DNA from: CAVYBY01 sp963766935
Lineage (GTDB): Bacteria; Actinomycetota; UBA4738; HRBIN12
Assembly: GCA_963766935.1 (NCBI GenBank)
Contig: CAVYBY010000002.1
Span: forward strand, 1-64,000
Direction: 5' to 3'
DNA length: 64,000 bases
Below, one piece after another: positions 26,221 to 34,490 of the stretch. The translations under genes and the position numbers were made by a program. How positions within the stretch are numbered: the first letter of the stretch is position 1; the number at the start of each line of letters is the position of its first letter. The notes under the pieces are model-generated. The model saw nothing but the letters and a program-made list of their open reading frames with translations, had not been told where the DNA came from and did no database searches.

Positions 26221-27289
26221 TCAGGTCGCCGTGATGCGGTAGTCCTCCGCGTCGGCGTCCCACTCGAGCGAGACGAGACCCTGCGTCTCGGCGGCCTTGC
26301 AGAACTGGAGGAACCCTCGATAGCCGTACGTCTTCTCGCTGAACGACGGCTGCACCTTGCGAACCTGCGCCTTGAGGCCCGACAGCGCCGGCGGGCCGTC
26401 CTTGGCCTGGAGGTCGGACACGACCTTTTGCAACAGCTCGAACCCTTCCTCCTGCCCGCCCTTGGACGGCAGCGAGACCTCGGGGTCCCCGCGGGCCGAG
26501 CCCTTGGTCAGCTCGACCACGTTGCGATCGGCCAGATGGCGAAGCAGCTCGCCGAACGCTCGGAAGCCGTACTCGTCCTCGGAGAACGTCGGGTCCTTGC
26601 GAAGGATCGCGCGCTTGAGCGAGGACGCGAGCACCGCGCCGCCCGAGGTCCGCTCGAGCCCCGCGACCGTCTGCGCCACGACCTTCGCAAGCTCGTCGAT
26701 GTCGCGCGCCCCGGCTCCCACCTCTTCGGTCTCGGGCTCGGGTTGCGGAGCGCGGGCGGCCGCGGGCCGCCTCGACGTCGCCGGCTTGCGCCGGCGGCTG
26801 TCCGGGACGTCGACCCCTTCGAGCGTGTCGTAGAACAGGAACTCGTCGCACGCGGGCGGGAGCAGCTTCGAGGTCGACTCTTTGATCCCGACCCCGATCA
26901 CCCGCTTGTTGAGCTCGCGCAGCTTGTGCACGAGCGGCGTGAAGTCGCTGTCACCGGTGCAGATCACGAACGTCGTGATGTAGTCGCGCTCGAACGCCAT
27001 CTCGAGCGCGTCGACCGACATCTTGATGTCGGCCGCGTTCTTGCGGACCGCGCCCATGCGCTGGGGAATCTCGATCAACTCGACGTTGCTCCGCGTCAGC
27101 ATCCGGCGGTCCTCGTCGAACGAGGACCAGTCCGCGTACGCACGCCGCGCGATGACCCGTCCCCGTTCGGCGAGCGCGTCGAGCACCGGCCGCAGATCGA
27201 ACTGCAGTCCGTGCAAGGTTCTCGCGCGCCCCGATGGCGACGTTCTCGTAGTCGAGGAACAGGGCGATTCGTTCTTCTTCGGTATCCAC
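26221..27289 (-). CDS. NYN-domain RNase with two OST-HTH/LOTUS domains (single frameshift)
   Basis: About 355 residues after correcting one base. The N-terminus (GTG 27289 on the minus strand) reads ERIALFLDYENVAIGAREN, the first metal-site strand of a LabA-like NYN domain, in one frame. From about 27216 the reading continues in the next frame as HGLQFDLRPVLDALAERGRV and on to the stop at 26221; deleting one T in the AACCTTGCAC stretch (minus strand) joins them. Further NYN acidic motifs are NAADIKMSVDALE and CTGDSDFTPLV. A low-complexity linker leads to two OST-HTH (LOTUS) winged-helix domains, ending YGFRAFGELLRHL and YGYRGFLQFCKAA. NYN plus OST-HTH proteins are predicted to bind and cleave RNA. 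Confidence 0.75.
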
Positions 27290-27373
27290 GACCCCCAGGG
27301 TAGCCCTCCGAAGGACCCTTGGGCCCCAGGCGTAGTAACGTGCTGGTGCACAGCGACGGAAGAAAAGGACTCT

Positions 27374-27577
27374 GTGGCGACCGTGGAAGGTGTTCCAGAC
27401 CCGCCCGAACCAGCAGTGCGCGCGGCGTCCGAGACCCGCCCGGCTCCCCGAGAAGCCTGTCCGAACTGTGGCTCCACCAAGACCCAGCCGTTCACCCACG
27501 CGGGCCCGGGCGCGCGGATGAACATGAAGTGTCTTACCTGCAAGCAGTTGTTCCGCGATCCGGGGCTGCGCCGTTGA
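27374..27577 (+). CDS. Small zinc-ribbon protein
   Basis: 67 residues from GTG 27374. The first half is disordered (Pro, Glu, Ala rich). The second half carries two CxxC pairs, CPNCGSTKTQPF and MKCLTCKQLFRDPGLRR, separated by 19 residues, a treble-clef or rubredoxin-like zinc ribbon. I do not recognise a named family; comparable small zinc ribbons bind RNA or DNA or act as assembly factors. The gene is divergent from the NYN/OST-HTH gene (84 bases between starts) and precedes two more small genes on the same strand. The start is uncertain: the in-frame region upstream is antisense to the NYN gene. Confidence 0.6.
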   Translation: MATVEGVPDPPEPAVRAASETRPAPREACPNCGSTKTQPFTHAGPGARMNMKCLTCKQLFRDPGLRR

Positions 27578-27605
27578 GCGTCAGCTCCCGGTGAAGGAGG
27601 CCGAC

Positions 27606-27731
27606 ATGGCGAACAAGGACAAGGGTGGAGCGAAGAGCTCCAAGACGGCGAAGAGCCGAAGTCTCAAGGAGAAACGGGCCGCGAAGAAGGCGAAGTCTGC
27701 CGGCTCCAAGGGCACGTCGGACGCCAGATAA
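27606..27731 (+). CDS. Very small lysine-rich protein
   Basis: 41 residues from ATG 27606, with a clear AAGGAGG ribosome-binding site 7 bases before it. The sequence begins MANKDKGGAKSSKTAK and ends SKGTSDAR; 12 of 41 residues are lysine and there are almost no hydrophobic residues, so it should be disordered and basic. It may bind nucleic acid or the ribosome. It is the second of three small genes on this strand, 28 bases after the zinc-ribbon gene. No family name is known to me. Confidence 0.55.
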   Translation: MANKDKGGAKSSKTAKSRSLKEKRAAKKAKSAGSKGTSDAR

Positions 27732-27869
27732 CCCCGGAGCGCCTCCCGGCTCCAACCGCGTAAACTGTTGGTCTCGGGCGTCGTCCGAGGGTTCGCATCG
27801 CAAAGAGCGTTCGTGGAGTACGTCCACCGGCTCTTGCCCTCACGGATCAAGCCGGTCGGAAGGAATGCA

Positions 27870-28052
27870 ATGACCAGAGCGCAAGGCGTCCAATTCGGCA
27901 TCCCCGAGCGAGGCAAGGGGACGAAGCGACAGGCTGCCGGCCGGCTCTGCGACTTCCCCGGCTGCAGCACGGTGCTCTCGGTCTACAACCGGTCGAACAC
28001 CTGCTGGACCCACTCGACTCCGGAAACGCGCCACCCGCTGCACCGCCGCTGA
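27870..28052 (+). CDS. Small cysteine-containing protein with putative zinc-binding motif
   Basis: 60 residues from ATG 27870 with a GGAAGGAATGCA leader. The sequence MTRAQGVQFGIPERGKGTKRQ is followed by LCDFPGCSTVLSVYNRSNTCWTHS, a C-x4-C-x11-C-x2-H pattern that can coordinate one zinc ion. Short conserved actinobacterial proteins and the N-termini of some regulators carry a similar 'CxxxGCxTVLSVYN...C..H' segment. I do not know a proven function. The 138-base gap before it holds no gene. Confidence 0.6.
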   Translation: MTRAQGVQFGIPERGKGTKRQAAGRLCDFPGCSTVLSVYNRSNTCWTHSTPETRHPLHRR

Positions 28053-28086
28053 CTCCGCATCGGCCGCGGCGTAAGGTCGGATCGGC

Positions 28087-28734
28087 TCAGATCGCGCTGA
28101 CCGTGAAGTCGTCGTAGCGAGTCTGGCCGTCGTCCTCGTCGTAGAGGTTCTTGCCGCGGAACCCCGACTTCTTCGCGGAGCCGAAGGCCGCAATCTCGGA
28201 GCTGCTCATCGAGTACGTGATGGTTGTGTTCCCACCCGAGAGCCCCGGACCCGAGACCGTGCACGTCACGGTCTGACTCTGCCTCGTCACTGCAAGGTGG
28301 TAGGTGTTGCCCTTGATCAGGTGGATGCTTCGCGCCTTCTTGAGCAGCGACACCGTCTTGCCCTTCAGGCGGTGTCCGATCGAGATGAGTCCCGAGGGGT
28401 TGCCGGGCGTCGACTCGATCTTGCAGAAGAGATAATTCTGGTGGTTCGCCCACAGGATCGCGAGGCCGGCATTCGCCCGCTTGGGGCTCAGCGTGATGTT
28501 CGCCTCGACACGGAAGTTGCCGCTGTATCCGGAGTCGACGACGGTCTCGTTGAAGCCGTGCCCCGAGTAGCGGACCTTTCCGCCCTCGATCGACCAGCCG
28601 CTGGTGTTGACCCACGGGGACTTGAGGGACTGGTTTGAGCGGTTGAAGTTGTCGGAGAACAGCGAGGCGGCGTTTGCGTGAGAGCCGGCGAACACAGCCG
28701 CCATCGCCACTGCGATCGCCAGAATCCGTTTCAC
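28087..28734 (-). CDS. Secreted protein with concanavalin A-like (LamG/DUF1080-type) domain
   Basis: 215 residues, starting at ATG 28734. A signal peptide (MKRILAIAVAMAAVFAGSHA, cut near ANAAS) precedes FSDNFNRSNQSLKSPWVNTSGWSIEGGKVRYSG. That opening is typical of jelly-roll domains of the 3-keto-disaccharide hydrolase/LamG type, as are LAILWANHQNYLFCKIE and TYHLAVTRQSQTVTCTVSGPG. The C-terminal DDGQTRYDDFTVSAI completes the sheet. No catalytic site is obvious; carbohydrate binding is likely. It is single, between a small-protein gene and the GH4 gene, and 186 bases to its left-hand neighbour (28735-28920) hold nothing that I recognise. Confidence 0.75.
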   Translation of the reverse strand: MKRILAIAVAMAAVFAGSHANAASLFSDNFNRSNQSLKSPWVNTSGWSIEGGKVRYSGHGFNETVVDSGYSGNFRVEANITLSPKRANAGLAILWANHQNYLFCKIESTPGNPSGLISIGHRLKGKTVSLLKKARSIHLIKGNTYHLAVTRQSQTVTCTVSGPGLSGGNTTITYSMSSSEIAAFGSAKKSGFRGKNLYDEDDGQTRYDDFTVSAI

Positions 28735-28994
28735 GTCGTTCCCCTTCGTTGTTGCCGCGAGCCGTGGGCGCGCAAGAGCTACGCCACGTTCCTCGTGCCG
28801 GGGGGCAGAAGGTCGTTTGAGCCTAGGGTGGGCCGGCGGTCCGCGTCAAGGCCGAGAAGGTCGAAGAAGCATCACCTGGACACGGCACCGGACGGTGGGA
28901 GCCGGGTCAGGTTCGCCGTTTCAGCGCATCTGCGGGAGCCACTGCCGCTGCGCTTCGAGCATGCGGTCGACCATCTCGTGGATCTTCGGAAGGG

Positions 28995-30251
28995 TCAGCA
29001 CGCGCTCGTCAGCGGATCCAGCGCAACCGCCGCGTGGACGAGCGAGGAATCGCCGGTCATCGCGGCCTGAACGGTGAGCCGCTGGCTCGCGATCTGGACC
29101 TCATTGAGGGCGGCGCACGCGGGCGGCAGCGTTCCGAACCGAACCGGCCGTACGCCGTTGCCGTCCACCTTGCAGGGCACCTCGACGCATGCGTCGGCCG
29201 ACAGGTTCTCCACCGAACCCCCGTTGCGAACGTTGCCGTAGACCACCCGCGGCGTCCCGGTGACGATGCTGTCCATGATCGGCGCGCACTGCTCGCCGCC
29301 GTGGACGATCCCTTCGCGCCGCGCCTCCTCGACGATCTCCTGGTTCGTGTCGTTCGGGTCCACCTCGCGGCTCTCCGCCAGGTAGTCCCACCGCTCGTCC
29401 AGGTAGTCGTCGATCAGCTCCGGGGTGCGGCGGAACCACGCCCAGTACTCGCTGGCGTGATGGCTCGACTCGGCGTGGAAGTAGCCGGTCAGCATCATCA
29501 GCTCGGTCCGGACGCGCTCGTTCCCCTCGATCTTGTCCTCGACGGGCAGCCGGGGCATCGTGCCGTCGACGTAGCGGGCGACCATGACCTCGCGGATCTT
29601 CGGGATGAGGTCCTCGTTGCCGCGCCGGAAGGTCGTGAACCACGCCGTGTGGTTGACCCCGGCGGCCTCGAAGGTCACGTCGTCGTCGCGGACGCCCAGC
29701 TCGCGCGCGAGCTGCTGCGCGGTGTTCGGGATGCTGTGGCAGAGGCCGACCACGTCGACGCCGAGGAGATCCGTCGCCCAGCAGTTGACCGACATGGGGT
29801 TGGCGTAGTTGAGGAGCAGCGCGCCGGGTGCGACGTCCAGCATCGTCTCGGCGACCAGCCTCAGCGCCGGCACGCTTCGCAGCCCGCGGAAGATCCCGCC
29901 GGGCCCCCGCGTGTCGCCGACGGTCTGATCGATCCCGTACTCGCGCGGGATCTCGACGTCGATCCCGTAGGCGTCGAGACTGCCCACCTGGAACACGGTG
30001 ACGACGAAGTCGGCGCCCGTGAGCGCCGCATGCAGGTCGGTCGGGACCTCGATGCGCGCGGGCACCTTCCCGAGCTCGATCAGCTCGAGCGCGGCCCGCT
30101 CGGTCCGCTTGGCCGCCGAGACGTCGATGTCGTACAGGGCGATGGTCGAGCCCTGAAGCGCAGGGAACGCGAGCATGTCCCGGATGAGCTCCATCGGGAA
30201 CACCCATCCGCCGGCTCCGACGATCGCTATCCGGGGTCCGTCAGCCGTCAT
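28995..30251 (-). CDS. GH4-family alpha-galactosidase/alpha-glucosidase-type glycosidase, C-terminus cut by a frameshift
   Basis: 418 residues from ATG 30251 (AGGAGGATCAG ribosome-binding site; it overlaps the MalK end). GH4 enzymes use NAD+ and a divalent metal to cleave glycosides by redox elimination. Visible are the NAD fold IAIVGAGGWVFPMELIRDML (GAGGW, residues 12-16), TRGPGGIFRGLRS, the metal ligands Cys171 in GLCHSIPNT and His201 in GVNHTAWF, and SSHHASEYWAWFRRT. The open frame stops at 28995 after ALDPLTSAC; in the next frame the usual tail VLTLPKIHEMVDRM continues to a stop at 28921. One missing base near 28996-29000 would restore about 24 residues. It is the last gene of the leftward ABC operon. 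Confidence 0.8.
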   Translation of the reverse strand: MTADGPRIAIVGAGGWVFPMELIRDMLAFPALQGSTIALYDIDVSAAKRTERAALELIELGKVPARIEVPTDLHAALTGADFVVTVFQVGSLDAYGIDVEIPREYGIDQTVGDTRGPGGIFRGLRSVPALRLVAETMLDVAPGALLLNYANPMSVNCWATDLLGVDVVGLCHSIPNTAQQLARELGVRDDDVTFEAAGVNHTAWFTTFRRGNEDLIPKIREVMVARYVDGTMPRLPVEDKIEGNERVRTELMMLTGYFHAESSHHASEYWAWFRRTPELIDDYLDERWDYLAESREVDPNDTNQEIVEEARREGIVHGGEQCAPIMDSIVTGTPRVVYGNVRNGGSVENLSADACVEVPCKVDGNGVRPVRFGTLPPACAALNEVQIASQRLTVQAAMTGDSSLVHAAVALDPLTSAC

Positions 30252-31372
30252 CTGATCCTCCTGGGGTGATCGCGAGACCGGTGTGAAGGTCGAACAGGTG
30301 GACACGCCCGACGACCGAGAGACGCAGCTCGTCGCCGGGCGCCGGTTCGGTCGAGCCCGGCAGCCGCACGGTCATCGGCGCGCGCGCTCCCTCGATCGCG
30401 AGCGGAATCTCGGCCTCCTCCTCGGCGCCGCTCTCGACCGCGGTGCCCTCGACCGTCCCGTGCACGACAACGCCCTCGCCCAGCGGCTCCACGACCTCGA
30501 CGCGGAACCCGAACGACGGCGAGCCCGTGTCGACCGTCGTGATGCGCCTCCGGGCGGACGCCCACGGCCACCTCGCCGTCGGGAATGCCCGGTGTCTCCG
30601 CGAACAGCTCGCCGGCCGTCGCGACCCCCGACTCGACCCGCGCGCGCAACAGGTTCATCGCCGGGCTCCCGATGAACCCGGCGACGAACAGGTTCGCCGG
30701 CTGCCGGTAGACCTCCTGCGGCCGGCCGACCTGCTGGACCTTGCCGCCCGACATCACCACGACCCGGTCGCCGAGCGTCATCGCCTCCACCTGGTCGTGC
30801 GTCACGTAGATCGTCGTGACGCCGACCCGCTGGTGGATGCGCTTGAGCTCGGCTCGCATCTGCACCCGGAGCTTCGCGTCGAGGTTCGAGAGCGGCTCGT
30901 CCATCAGGAACGCCTTCGGCTCGCGCACCAGCGCGCGGCCCATCGCGACCCGTTGCCGCTGCCCGCCGGAGAGCTGTGCGGGCCGGCGCTTCATCAATTC
31001 GTCGAGCCCGAGGATCTCGCCGACCTCGCGCACGCGCCGGTCGATCTCGGCCTTCGGGGTCTTTCGCTCGCGAAGACCGAACGCGAGGTTCTTGTACACG
31101 GTCATGTGCGGGTAGAGCGCGTAGTTCTGGAACACCATCGCGATGTCGCGGTCGCGCGGCCCGACGTCGTTCACGCGGCGCTCGCCGATCCACACGCCCC
31201 CGGTGGTCGGTTTCTCGAGGCCGGCCACGATCCGCAGCGCCGTCGTCTTCCCGCATCCCGACGGACCGACGAGGATCAGGAACTCGCCGTCGGCGGCCTC
31301 GAGCGACAAGGTGTCGAGCGCCACCACGTCGTCGAAGCGCTTCGTGACGTGTTCGAATCGGACCAGCGCCAT
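30248..31372 (-). CDS. MalK/UgpC-type sugar ABC transporter ATP-binding protein, C-terminus frameshifted
   Basis: 374 residues in the open frame from ATG 31372. Walker A is GPSGCGKTT, the Q-loop VFQNYALYPHMTV, the signature LSGGQRQRVAMGRAL, Walker B FLMDEPLSNLD, and the H-loop YVTHDQVEAMTLGD, so the ATPase core is complete. After VAVGVRPEAH (about residue 275) the frame becomes arginine-rich. The true TOBE/regulatory domain continues in another frame as TVDTGSPSFGFRVEVVEPLG to a stop at 30241, ending LFDLHTGLAITPGGSDDG. A one-base error near 30545 explains this. The corrected end overlaps the GH4 start. It energises the importer encoded by the next three genes upstream. Confidence 0.85.
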   Translation of the reverse strand: MALVRFEHVTKRFDDVVALDTLSLEAADGEFLILVGPSGCGKTTALRIVAGLEKPTTGGVWIGERRVNDVGPRDRDIAMVFQNYALYPHMTVYKNLAFGLRERKTPKAEIDRRVREVGEILGLDELMKRRPAQLSGGQRQRVAMGRALVREPKAFLMDEPLSNLDAKLRVQMRAELKRIHQRVGVTTIYVTHDQVEAMTLGDRVVVMSGGKVQQVGRPQEVYRQPANLFVAGFIGSPAMNLLRARVESGVATAGELFAETPGIPDGEVAVGVRPEAHHDGRHGLAVVRVPRRGRGAAGRGRCRARDGRGHRGRERRRGGGRDSARDRGSARADDRAAAGLDRTGARRRAASLGRRACPPVRPSHRSRDHPRRIR

Positions 31373-31374
31373 CG

Positions 31375-32256
31375 TTACCCCTTGAGCCCGCTCGTCGCGA
31401 TGCCGCGCACGAAATACCGCTGCGCGACGAAGAACAGGACGAGCACCGGCAGCACGCTCATGACGTTGGCCGCCATGAGCAGATTGGTGTTGGTCTGGTG
31501 CGCGCCCTGGAACGTGGCAAGACCGAGCTGCAACGTCATGTGGCTCGGGTCATAGATCGTGATCAGCGGCCACAGGAAGTCGTTCCACGTCCACATGAAC
31601 GTGATGACGGCGAGCGTGGCGAGGGCCGGACCCGACAGCGGCAGCACGATCTTGAAGAGCACGCCCAGTCGCGAGGCGCCGTCGATCCGCGCCGCCTCTT
31701 CCAGCTCCACCGGCAGCGTGCGGAAGAACTGCCGGAGCATGAAGACGCCGAACGCGCCGGCCAGGTTCGGCACGATCAGCGCGCCCAGCGTATCGATGAG
31801 GCCCAGCCGGCGGACGATCAGGAAGCTCGGGATGATGATGATCTGAAACGGGATCATGAGCGTCGCAAGGATGAGGATGAACATCACGTCTCGCCCGAAG
31901 AACTTGATCCGGGCGAACGCGTAGCCCGCGAGGCTGCAAAAGAGCAGGTTCCCGGCCACCGACGCGAGCGTCACGATCACCGAGTTGAGGAACCACCGGG
32001 CGAACGGCGCGTCGCGCAACACCCGCGAGTAGCTGTTGAAGTTGACCGAGGTGGGGATCAGGGTCGGCGGGTAGTGCCGTGTCTGGTCGAGCGTCTGAAA
32101 CGACGTCACCACCATCCAGACGAGCGGGACGATCATCACCACCGCGACCGGGAACAGGACGAGATGCCACCGGCTGAACAGGAAGTGGCGGCGCTCGCCC
32201 GGCTCGGGCGGGCCCGCGTCGGCGGCCTGGGCGAGAACGACGCTCGACTCGCTCAT
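31375..32256 (-). CDS. Carbohydrate ABC transporter permease, MalG type
   Basis: 293 residues from ATG 32256; the longer reading frame upstream is the shadow of the MalF gene. Six transmembrane helices follow a cytoplasmic start (LFSRWHLVLFPVAVVMIVPLVWMV). The family EAA loop is PVELEEAARIDGASRLGVLFKIVLP, where the ATPase docks. The C-terminal end VAQRYFVRGIATSGLKG is typical of MalG-like permeases. The gene overlaps the MalF stop by 4 bases and is 2 bases before the ATPase gene. Confidence 0.9.
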   Translation of the reverse strand: MSESSVVLAQAADAGPPEPGERRHFLFSRWHLVLFPVAVVMIVPLVWMVVTSFQTLDQTRHYPPTLIPTSVNFNSYSRVLRDAPFARWFLNSVIVTLASVAGNLLFCSLAGYAFARIKFFGRDVMFILILATLMIPFQIIIIPSFLIVRRLGLIDTLGALIVPNLAGAFGVFMLRQFFRTLPVELEEAARIDGASRLGVLFKIVLPLSGPALATLAVITFMWTWNDFLWPLITIYDPSHMTLQLGLATFQGAHQTNTNLLMAANVMSVLPVLVLFFVAQRYFVRGIATSGLKG

Positions 32257-33149
32257 GAGGCGTAATAGACCATCCGCCGGCCGACCATCAGCTGCACGAC
32301 CGTGAGCACGAGGATCGCGACGAACAAGACGTACGCGATCGCCGCCGCGAAGCCGGCCTTGCCCAGCAGGAAGGCGAGGTTGTAGAGGTAGAGCACCGGC
32401 ACGAGGGTGCTCTGCGCCGGACCGCCGCTCGTCGCCAGGTAGACCTCGTCGAAGAGTTGGAGCGCGTTGATCGAGGACCAGACGACGAGGAACAGCGTGA
32501 CGGGTCCGAGCAGCGGCAGCGTGATGCTGCGGAACAGACCCCAGCGCGATGCGCCGTCGATCTCCGCCGCTTCGATCAGCTCTCCTGGGATGCCTTGCAG
32601 CGCAGCCAGATAGATGATCACGTTGAACCCGATCCATCCCCACACCGTCATCCCGACGATCGAATAGAGCGCCCCCTTCGAGCTCTCGAAAAACCCGAAC
32701 GGGCCGAGCCCGATCTTGGCGAACGCCCAGTTGACGATGCCGAAGGTCGGGTCGAACACCCACAGGAAGATGATCGCGGTGGCGATCGTGGAGACGACGA
32801 CCGGGACGAACACCGCCGTGCGGTACATGCGAATGCCGCGGATCTTGCGGTTGAGCGCGATCGCCGTCAGCAGACCGCCGGCGACCGAGAGCGGCACGAA
32901 CAGAGCCGTATAGATGATGCTGTGCACGACCGCCTTGCGGACGTAGGGATCGGTGCCGAGCGCCCGGTAGTTGCGGAGCCCGACCCACTGAGGCGTGTTC
33001 AGCAAGTTGGTCTTCTGGAACGAGAGCAGCGCCGACCAGACGATCGGCAGGATCCCGAACAGGACGATCAGGAACACGGCCGGGAAGGCGAGCGCCCACC
33101 CGGCCGTGTGGTCGGACGCGAACGCGCGACGGACGCGGGATCCCGCCAC
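32253..33149 (-). CDS. Carbohydrate ABC transporter permease, MalF type
   Basis: 298 residues from GTG 33149. Six transmembrane helices; the first is AGWALAFPAVFLIVLFGILPI. The EAA motif is IPGELIEAAEIDGASRWGLFRS, and SINALQLFDEVYLATSGGPAQSTLV is the usual MalF-like loop. With the MalG partner it forms the heterodimeric channel of a CUT1 importer. It follows the substrate-binding protein gene by 7 bases. Confidence 0.9.
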   Translation of the reverse strand: MAGSRVRRAFASDHTAGWALAFPAVFLIVLFGILPIVWSALLSFQKTNLLNTPQWVGLRNYRALGTDPYVRKAVVHSIIYTALFVPLSVAGGLLTAIALNRKIRGIRMYRTAVFVPVVVSTIATAIIFLWVFDPTFGIVNWAFAKIGLGPFGFFESSKGALYSIVGMTVWGWIGFNVIIYLAALQGIPGELIEAAEIDGASRWGLFRSITLPLLGPVTLFLVVWSSINALQLFDEVYLATSGGPAQSTLVPVLYLYNLAFLLGKAGFAAAIAYVLFVAILVLTVVQLMVGRRMVYYAS

Positions 33150-33156
33150 GATCCGC

Positions 33157-34476
33157 CTAGGGCGCCGCCAGCTCGGAGTTCGACTGTTCGGCGGCTTGGT
33201 CGAGCGCCGCCTGGGGCTGCGCGTCGCCCGTCAGGACGCTCACCACCGCCTGACCCAGGTAGCTCGACACGGTCGGGTACGCCTCAATCTGCGGCCTCGC
33301 CTTCTGCACGTTGTCCAGGTTCTGGACGTAGGTCTCCGTTCCCTTGTACTTGGTTTCGAACGGCGCGAAGCCGGGCATGTCGCTCACGGACGCGCGGGTC
33401 GGCAGGTGGCTCGTGTCGAGCGAGTCCTGGAGCACGATCTCCGGCGAGGTCAGGTAGGTCAGGAACTTCCAGGCCGCGTCGACGCGCGCGGATCCGTTGT
33501 CGAAGATGACCCAGTTGTCGGGCCCGGCGATCGTGATGTGGCTGCCACCCGGGTCGAACGACGGCATGACCTGCACGCCGTAGTTGACGTCCGGGAACGC
33601 GCCCAGATCCCACGGTCCCGTGATGAGCAGGCCCATGTTGCCCGAGTTGAACAGGTTGCTGTACTTGCCGGAGTCCGGGTTGAAGTCGAGGTCGAGCGAC
33701 CCGTTCTGCCGCATCTGCTGGAGGGTCGTCAGCGCGCGGACGCCGGCGGCCGAGTTGAAGACCGCCTGCGTGTTGTCGGCGTTCAGGAGGTCGCCGCCCG
33801 CCTCCCAGAGCATCGCCTCGTACTCCCACACGGTGGTCTCGCTGCCGTCGGCGGGGAACATGACGCCGGAGATCTTCTTCGACGGGTCGGCGATGGCCGC
33901 CGCATCCGCCTGGAAATCCGCCCAGGTCCAGTCGGGCGTCGGCTCCGCAAGGCCAGCCTGTGCGAAGAGGTCCTTGTTGTAGACGACCGCCAGGTTGTCG
34001 ACGAGGGCCGGAACACCGAGCACCTTGCCGTCGACGGTCGCGACCGCCTGCTCTCCCGGGAAGAAGTCGTTCCAGTTGTAGCTGGGATCGTTCACGCGAT
34101 CGGTCAGGTCGACGAGCTTCGGCGTCGTGGCCAGCTGCGCCATGTTCGTCCCGTACTGATACGAGATGTCGGGCTGGAGCCCGCCCTGCAGCGCCGTCAT
34201 GGCCTTGGTGAGCGCCTTGTCACTGTTCACGTATCTCATGGTGACGTGGATGCCGGGGTTCGCCGCGTTGAACGAGTCGATGATGTTTTGCAGCGAGATG
34301 TTCTCCAGCGACTCATCCACCGGCGGGGGCGGCGTGTAGCCCATCCACATCGTCAGCTCGATCGGTCCGCCGGCGTTGCCCCCGTTGTTGTTCCCGTTGT
34401 CCGTTCCACCACCGCTGCTGCAGGCGGCCACCACGAGCGCCAGCGCCACAACGATCACCATCCAGAACCGCTTCAT
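33157..34476 (-). CDS. Extracellular solute-binding lipoprotein of a CUT1 sugar importer
   Basis: 439 residues from ATG 34476. A lipoprotein signal ends at VVAAC, followed by a Gly/Asn/Ser-rich linker and then the family 1 solute-binding fold: IELTMWMGYTPPPPVDESL, IIDSFNAANPGIHVTMRYVN, MTALQGGLQPDISYQYGTNMAQ, GVPALVDNLAVVYNKDLF and WKFLTYLTSPEIVLQDSLDTSHLPTR. It delivers a sugar to the permeases encoded just downstream. The ligand is not evident; GH4 at the operon end suggests an alpha-galactoside or another glycoside. The AGGTGCAGGG leader precedes the start. Confidence 0.9.
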   Translation of the reverse strand: MKRFWMVIVVALALVVAACSSGGGTDNGNNNGGNAGGPIELTMWMGYTPPPPVDESLENISLQNIIDSFNAANPGIHVTMRYVNSDKALTKAMTALQGGLQPDISYQYGTNMAQLATTPKLVDLTDRVNDPSYNWNDFFPGEQAVATVDGKVLGVPALVDNLAVVYNKDLFAQAGLAEPTPDWTWADFQADAAAIADPSKKISGVMFPADGSETTVWEYEAMLWEAGGDLLNADNTQAVFNSAAGVRALTTLQQMRQNGSLDLDFNPDSGKYSNLFNSGNMGLLITGPWDLGAFPDVNYGVQVMPSFDPGGSHITIAGPDNWVIFDNGSARVDAAWKFLTYLTSPEIVLQDSLDTSHLPTRASVSDMPGFAPFETKYKGTETYVQNLDNVQKARPQIEAYPTVSSYLGQAVVSVLTGDAQPQAALDQAAEQSNSELAAP

Positions 34477-34490
34477 CCCTGCACCTCCCG

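Noticed and set aside
30530..30560. Programmed ribosomal frameshift in the MalK-type gene
   Set aside because: There is no slippery heptamer or clear stimulatory structure, MalK genes are not known for this, and other nearby genes show random single-base shifts.
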